Positions 14,415 through 17,271 of a stretch of 17,271 nt of DNA are shown piece by piece. The notes beneath the pieces are model-generated. The model searched no databases, was not told the DNA's origin, and saw only the letters and a program-made list of their open reading frames with translations. Both the position numbers and the translations under genes were made by a program. How positions within the stretch are numbered: the first letter of the stretch is position 1; every line of letters begins with the position of its first letter. Location of the stretch: positions 1-17,271 of the forward strand of contig JAIXSW010000201.1 of the NCBI GenBank assembly GCA_027484495.1, given 5' to 3'. Source of the stretch: Gammaproteobacteria bacterium (GTDB lineage Bacteria; Pseudomonadota; Gammaproteobacteria; Enterobacterales; Alteromonadaceae).

Positions 14415-15293
14415 ATGGCGGTGCATACCCCGTTGCGTGGCCTGCGCTGTTTTTGTGTCGCAGCCGAATGCCTGAGCTTTAAAGACACCGCGCGTCAGTT
14501 ATATCTGACGCCTTCTGCGGTCAGTCATCAAATCAAACAACTGGAAGAACAGCTGGGTTTTTCGCTATTTGAGCGCCAGACCCGGGCTGTGGTATTGAGC
14601 CGGCAGGGCCAGCAATTTTACCAGTCAATCAAGCCATTACTGCAGGGCATTGAAAGCACAGTGCAGCAGTTTTGCCAGCAACAGCGCGAGCAGAAAGTCA
14701 GCATCACCTTGCCGGAGTTTTTTGCCAGCGAGTTTTTTGTGCCGCGTTTAGTCGGCTGGTCAGAACTGCATCCGGACATTAATTTGCAGCTGGAAACGGT
14801 GAAAAGCCGCAGTGACCAGGGCCGCCACACCGATCTGCAGATTGTGCTCGCCAGCAGCAAACCAACCGACAAAACCAGCCATCAGCTGTTTCCAATCAGC
14901 TACGTGCCAGCCTGTAACCCGGAATGGTATGAAAAATTGCAGACTGAAGAGCAATCACCGCTGGAGCAAGTGCCACTGATTGTGCATCAGGCGCGGCCCT
15001 GGTGCTGGCATCAATGGGCCGATCAAGCCGGTTTTGATGATTTCCGCCCCAAACAAATTATTCAGCTCGACAGCATGTTCAGTGTGGCGCGCGCCGCACA
15101 ACAAGGCTTAGGAGTCGCCCTGATCCCGTTGCCGATCAGTGCAGCCTGGTTCGACAGTGGCAGCCTGGTGCGGTTGTACGAAGAAGAACTGCGCACGCGC
15201 GACCACTACTATCTAATCCAACACGAAAGTGCCGAACACAGACCCGAGATCCAGCTCCTGGTGGACTGGGTGCTGGCGCGTTTCCAGCTATAG
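14415..15293 (+). CDS. LysR family transcriptional regulator (GcvA-like)
   Basis: A 292-residue LysR regulator. The winged helix-turn-helix occupies about residues 6-64, with FKDTARQLYLTPSAVSHQIKQLEEQLG as helix and turn and LFERQTRAVVLSRQG as wing. A linker helix follows. The effector domain runs from about 93 to 290, including the late motif GLGVALIPL. Proteins of this outline bind DNA as tetramers and sense a small co-inducer; the PLRGLRCF start and general layout recall the GcvA/AmpR branch. GGAG stands eight bases before the start. The neighbour upstream is glsA in the same orientation, so the regulator might control it, but LysR targets are usually divergent and none is here. The family is certain; target and ligand are unknown. 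Confidence 0.93.
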   Translation: MAVHTPLRGLRCFCVAAECLSFKDTARQLYLTPSAVSHQIKQLEEQLGFSLFERQTRAVVLSRQGQQFYQSIKPLLQGIESTVQQFCQQQREQKVSITLPEFFASEFFVPRLVGWSELHPDINLQLETVKSRSDQGRHTDLQIVLASSKPTDKTSHQLFPISYVPACNPEWYEKLQTEEQSPLEQVPLIVHQARPWCWHQWADQAGFDDFRPKQIIQLDSMFSVARAAQQGLGVALIPLPISAAWFDSGSLVRLYEEELRTRDHYYLIQHESAEHRPEIQLLVDWVLARFQL

Positions 15294-15368
15294 CTGAAAA
15301 CGGGTCAGGCATCGGCTGCATTTTTCTCGTTTGTCAGCAGCACAGGGACAGCACTACCATTCATCTCA

Positions 15369-15388
15369 ACAGCAGTATCGACTGCTGT
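15369..15388 (+). promoter_or_regulatory. Hairpin just before the ribosome site of the TPR gene
   Basis: ACAGCAGTATCGACTGCTGT has a perfect eight-base-pair stem and a four-base loop. It ends six bases before GGAGG at 15394. In RNA it would form a stable stem beside the translation start; in DNA it could be an operator. Confidence 0.4.
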
Positions 15389-15406
15389 GTGATGGAGGAA
15401 AATCTG

Positions 15407-15859
15407 ATGAATACCAAAACTGTAACTTTAATCCGCTCTGCATTGATCCTTGGCTTATTGACGGCGGCGTTTGCTGGCCAGGCAAGCAGCTACAAAATGG
15501 TTCAGCTGAAGGACGACGCACAGCATCAGGCCGACCTTCCGACCGTGCAGGAAATGAAGTTTGATGAAGCGATGAACCGTTGTGTGCAGCTGACCACCAC
15601 CGCCACGTTGCAGGCGCAGGCCGCCTGTCATCAGGCCGTCACGCACTCGCGATACGCTGCAGGCACTCACGGCAAAGCCAGCCGCACGCTGAAGTCTTAC
15701 GCCTACAACAACCGTGGCGTACAAAAGCTGAAGCAACAGGACAAAGTCGGCGCCTTAGCTGACTTCCAGATGGCGGTAGAGCTGAATGCCGATGATATTA
15801 CCCAGCACAATCTGTCGTTGCTGGTCAAACAGCTGAATAGTGCCGGGACGGCAGACTAA
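15407..15859 (+). CDS. Secreted protein with one TPR-like repeat, function unknown
   Basis: A 150-residue exported protein. The N-terminus is a clear signal peptide: a basic start (K4, R10), a hydrophobic core (about 11-22) and a cleavage site near AFA-GQA or GQA-SS (about 23-27). The mature part has two cysteines (in NRCVQL and AACHQA) that could form a disulfide. A C-terminal TPR-like helix pair (about 98-145) includes AYNNRGVQKLKQQDKVGALA and FQMAVELNAD. Such single-TPR periplasmic proteins usually bind partners. The start at 15407 has GGAGG eight bases upstream; the frame is open from 15389. A hairpin precedes the ribosome site. The next small gene follows by 33 bases, and a strong terminator closes the pair. 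I cannot name a specific family. Confidence 0.8.
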   Translation: MNTKTVTLIRSALILGLLTAAFAGQASSYKMVQLKDDAQHQADLPTVQEMKFDEAMNRCVQLTTTATLQAQAACHQAVTHSRYAAGTHGKASRTLKSYAYNNRGVQKLKQQDKVGALADFQMAVELNADDITQHNLSLLVKQLNSAGTAD

Positions 15860-15892
15860 GTCGACTCGACCCGCACGGAGATGGAGGCCATG

Positions 15893-16090
15893 ATGATGAA
15901 AGCCAACGATTCAATACTGCCAAGCCACACCAGTAACATGGCGATTGTGTTACGCCAACTGGGGCAGGAGTTGCTGAGCCTGTGGCAATTATGCCGGCAT
16001 ATCGCTGTCAGTCAGTGGGACCCGGAGCAGGAAAGACGCAAACTGGCATTGCAAATGCGCAAGCGTTCGCACCGACAGCGTCAGCACTGA
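15893..16090 (+). CDS. Small basic protein of unknown function
   Basis: A possible 65-residue protein that I do not recognise. It has an amphipathic stretch (about 17-40, AIVLRQLGQELLSLWQLCRH) and a strongly basic C-terminus ending in RKRSHRQRQH. Several in-frame ATGs occur (15881, 15890, 15893, 15896); 15893 has GGAGG at a workable five-base spacing and 15896 has eight. It begins 33 bases after the TPR gene and ends 32 bases before a strong terminator, so it is probably the last gene of that transcript. The good ribosome site and its position favour a real gene, but the short length leaves doubt. Confidence 0.5.
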   Translation: MMKANDSILPSHTSNMAIVLRQLGQELLSLWQLCRHIAVSQWDPEQERRKLALQMRKRSHRQRQH

Positions 16091-16122
16091 AATAATTGAG
16101 AGATAACCCGTCTCTGTCTGTC

Positions 16123-16159
16123 CGGAGCAGTGTTGTGTAGCACGACCTGCTCCGTTTTT
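16123..16159 (+). terminator. Strong intrinsic terminator
   Basis: CGGAGCAG (16123-16130) pairs with CTGCTCCG (16147-16154). Within the loop, GTTGTG and CACGAC extend the stem around a TAG loop with a single bulged T, making about 14 base pairs. TTTTTA follows directly. It ends the transcript of the TPR and small basic protein genes. Confidence 0.85.
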
Positions 16160-16163
16160 ATAT

Positions 16164-16177
16164 CCGCCAAAAGGCGG
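16164..16177. other. Small hairpin after the terminator
   Basis: CCGCC and GGCGG pair around an AAAA loop, five bases after the T-run of the terminator. It has no T-run of its own on either strand, so its role is unclear. Confidence 0.3.
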
Positions 16178-16185
16178 CGAAAAAC

Positions 16186-16214
16186 TTGGGCCGCCTGAGC
16201 GCCCATGGCATAAT
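16186..16214 (+). promoter_or_regulatory. Sigma70-type promoter of the DUF3010 gene
   Basis: TTGGGC (16186-16191) and CATAAT (16209-16214) are separated by exactly 17 bases and follow a terminator. Predicted transcription starts near 16221, giving a leader of about 28 bases. Confidence 0.6.
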
Positions 16215-16248
16215 GACCGGCTATTGTGTTCAGACAGGCGGATTTACC

Positions 16249-16671
16249 ATGCGGATTTGTGGCGTAGATATTACCGGCAACGATGCCATTTTATGTTTGA
16301 TGGAATTTAAAGATGGCCTGATGTCGTTACCGGATTGCCGCACAGTGCGGGTGCAACTGGTAAAAGATCAGGAGCTGGAAAATATGCGCAAGTTCCAGTT
16401 CGCCATGGCCAAGCTGGCTGAAGACTACAAAATCGAAAAATTCGTCATTCGTGAACGCGCGCAAAAAGGTAAATTCTCCGGTTCTGCCGTTGGCTTTAAA
16501 ATTGAAGCTGCGCTACAACTGATCCCAACCGTGGATACGGTTATTGCCACCAACGCGGCGATGAAACTGAAACTGGCAGCGAATCCAATTCCGATTGATT
16601 TTAAAGAAACTGGCTTAAAAGGTTTTCAGGAAGTGGCTTTTACTACGGCCTATGCCTACCTGATCAACTAA
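16249..16671 (+). CDS. DUF3010 family protein, possible RuvC/RNase H-like fold
   Basis: A 140-residue protein of the DUF3010 family, common in marine gammaproteobacteria and without a known function as far as I know. It begins MRICGVDITGNDAI; the frame extends upstream to 16186, but that would include the promoter, and the family starts here. A beta strand ending in D7, a later strand with E69 (FVIRERAQKGKFSG), then a helix with small residues (about 79-90) and the strand VDTVIATNAAMKL (about 95-107) resemble the order of RuvC-like nucleases, where the first acidic residue lies in strand one and a glutamate ends strand four. That fold assignment is my inference. The gene appears monocistronic, with its own promoter and an upstream terminator. 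The polysaccharide deacetylase gene follows by 56 bases. Confidence 0.85.
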   Translation: MRICGVDITGNDAILCLMEFKDGLMSLPDCRTVRVQLVKDQELENMRKFQFAMAKLAEDYKIEKFVIRERAQKGKFSGSAVGFKIEAALQLIPTVDTVIATNAAMKLKLAANPIPIDFKETGLKGFQEVAFTTAYAYLIN

Positions 16672-16689
16672 GTCAGCTTACACAACACA

Positions 16690-16715
16690 ACTTCAGGATG
16701 CATATAGCCTGAAGT
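16690..16715 (+). promoter_or_regulatory. Perfect hairpin before the ribosome site of the deacetylase gene
   Basis: ACTTCAGG (16690-16697) and CCTGAAGT (16708-16715) form a perfect eight-base-pair stem with a ten-base loop. GGAGG begins two bases later. No T-run follows, so it is not a standard terminator for the DUF3010 gene. It may affect ribosome access or mark a processing site. Confidence 0.4.
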
Positions 16716-16727
16716 GCGGAGGTTAAC

Positions 16728-17271
16728 ATGTGGCTGCGGAGGATTTTAATTCATCCCGGCTTTTTGATTGTCATGACATTAAGCGGCCTGCTGGCAACCA
16801 GCTGGTATTGGCTGCATCAGCGCTCCGGTACCAATTCCTTTCAGTGGATTGGTGAATCGGTGGACCGGGTGTCCACGCAAAAACCGATGGTCGCGCTGAC
16901 CTTTGATGACGGCCCGCGCGGGCCGGTCTCCCGCCGGCTTCTGCTGGAGCTGAACCGGCTGAATACCAAAGCGACTTTTTTTCTGGTCGGCCGCCAAATT
17001 AAACAATTCCCGCACTTCACCACCGAACTATGGCGTAGCGGCCATCAGCTGGCCAATCATAGTTACGCCCACAAGGCGATGGACAGTGGCAATCTGTGGC
17101 ACTTCTGGCAGGAAGTACGCGACACCGATCAACTGATCCGTCAAAGCGGCTACAAAGGTCCTATTCATTTTCGCGCGCCCATGGGCAAAAAGCGGCTGGC
17201 GCTGCCTTTAGTGCTGGCGCTGGCGCAAAAGAAACACATTCTGTGGGATGTGAACCCGCGCGATTACAAAA
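16728..17271 (+). CDS. Membrane-anchored polysaccharide deacetylase, NodB domain (C-terminal part outside window)
   Basis: The first 181 residues of a carbohydrate esterase family 4 protein, cut by the window end. One N-terminal membrane helix (about 11-29) is an anchor or uncleaved signal. The NodB domain starts near residue 53, with TFDDGP giving the catalytic base D60 and the metal ligand D61, then H111 and H115 in NHSYAH as zinc ligands, and R149 in HFRAPMGKK as motif 3, which reads RAPM instead of the common RPPY. The family removes N- or O-acetyl groups from chitin oligomers, peptidoglycan or exopolysaccharide; the substrate here is not shown. GGAGG stands five bases before the start, and a perfect hairpin lies just before that. 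Confidence 0.9.
   Translation, partial: MWLRRILIHPGFLIVMTLSGLLATSWYWLHQRSGTNSFQWIGESVDRVSTQKPMVALTFDDGPRGPVSRRLLLELNRLNTKATFFLVGRQIKQFPHFTTELWRSGHQLANHSYAHKAMDSGNLWHFWQEVRDTDQLIRQSGYKGPIHFRAPMGKKRLALPLVLALAQKKHILWDVNPRDYK

Overview
The window reads as chromosomal DNA of a gammaproteobacterium. It is moderately GC-rich, strong Shine-Dalgarno sites are frequent, a MetJ-type operator is visible, and the families present (DUF3010, GlsA glutaminase, NtrC-like regulator, dCache chemoreceptor) suit the Alteromonadales/Rheinheimera-Alishewanella/Shewanella neighbourhood. The genus is an inference from gene content. I see no insertion sequence, phage gene, tRNA, rRNA or CRISPR. No gene-free stretch exceeds about 240 bases.

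Left part (1-4035), minus strand first: the N-terminal 370 residues of a chemoreceptor whose ligand domain carries the amino-acid-binding motif of dCache receptors. Next comes a two-gene operon of a PLP aminotransferase (MtnE/YbdL type) and an omega-amidase (YafV/MtnU type). Divergent from it is mtnB, methylthioribulose-1-phosphate dehydratase. Together these three are the middle and end of methionine salvage. A sigma70 promoter followed by tandem 8-bp met boxes precedes mtnB, so MetJ repression is predicted.

Centre (4036-11320), plus strand: five tightly spaced genes make one unit: a HlyD/MacA-like periplasmic adaptor, a MacB/LolD-type ATPase, a large FtsX/MacB permease with eight predicted membrane segments, an NtrC-type response regulator with a GAFTDA loop, and an NtrB-like histidine kinase whose two membrane helices are joined by almost no periplasmic loop. 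The leader holds two similar palindromes 29 bp apart, followed by a sigma54-like element overlapping a sigma70-like promoter. The likely logic is that the kinase senses within the membrane, perhaps through the transporter, and the regulator drives its own transporter operon. This is the most interesting system in the window. Its substrate is unknown; envelope-active peptides or lipids are a guess.

Right part (11312-17271): an AzgA-like NCS2 purine permease on the minus strand, its end overlapping the kinase gene tail to tail; a small four-helix membrane protein of unknown function; a glsA glutaminase; a LysR regulator; a secreted protein with one TPR-like repeat and a small basic protein, closed by a strong terminator; a DUF3010 protein that I think has a RuvC/RNase H-like fold; and the start of a membrane-anchored NodB-type polysaccharide deacetylase cut by the window end.
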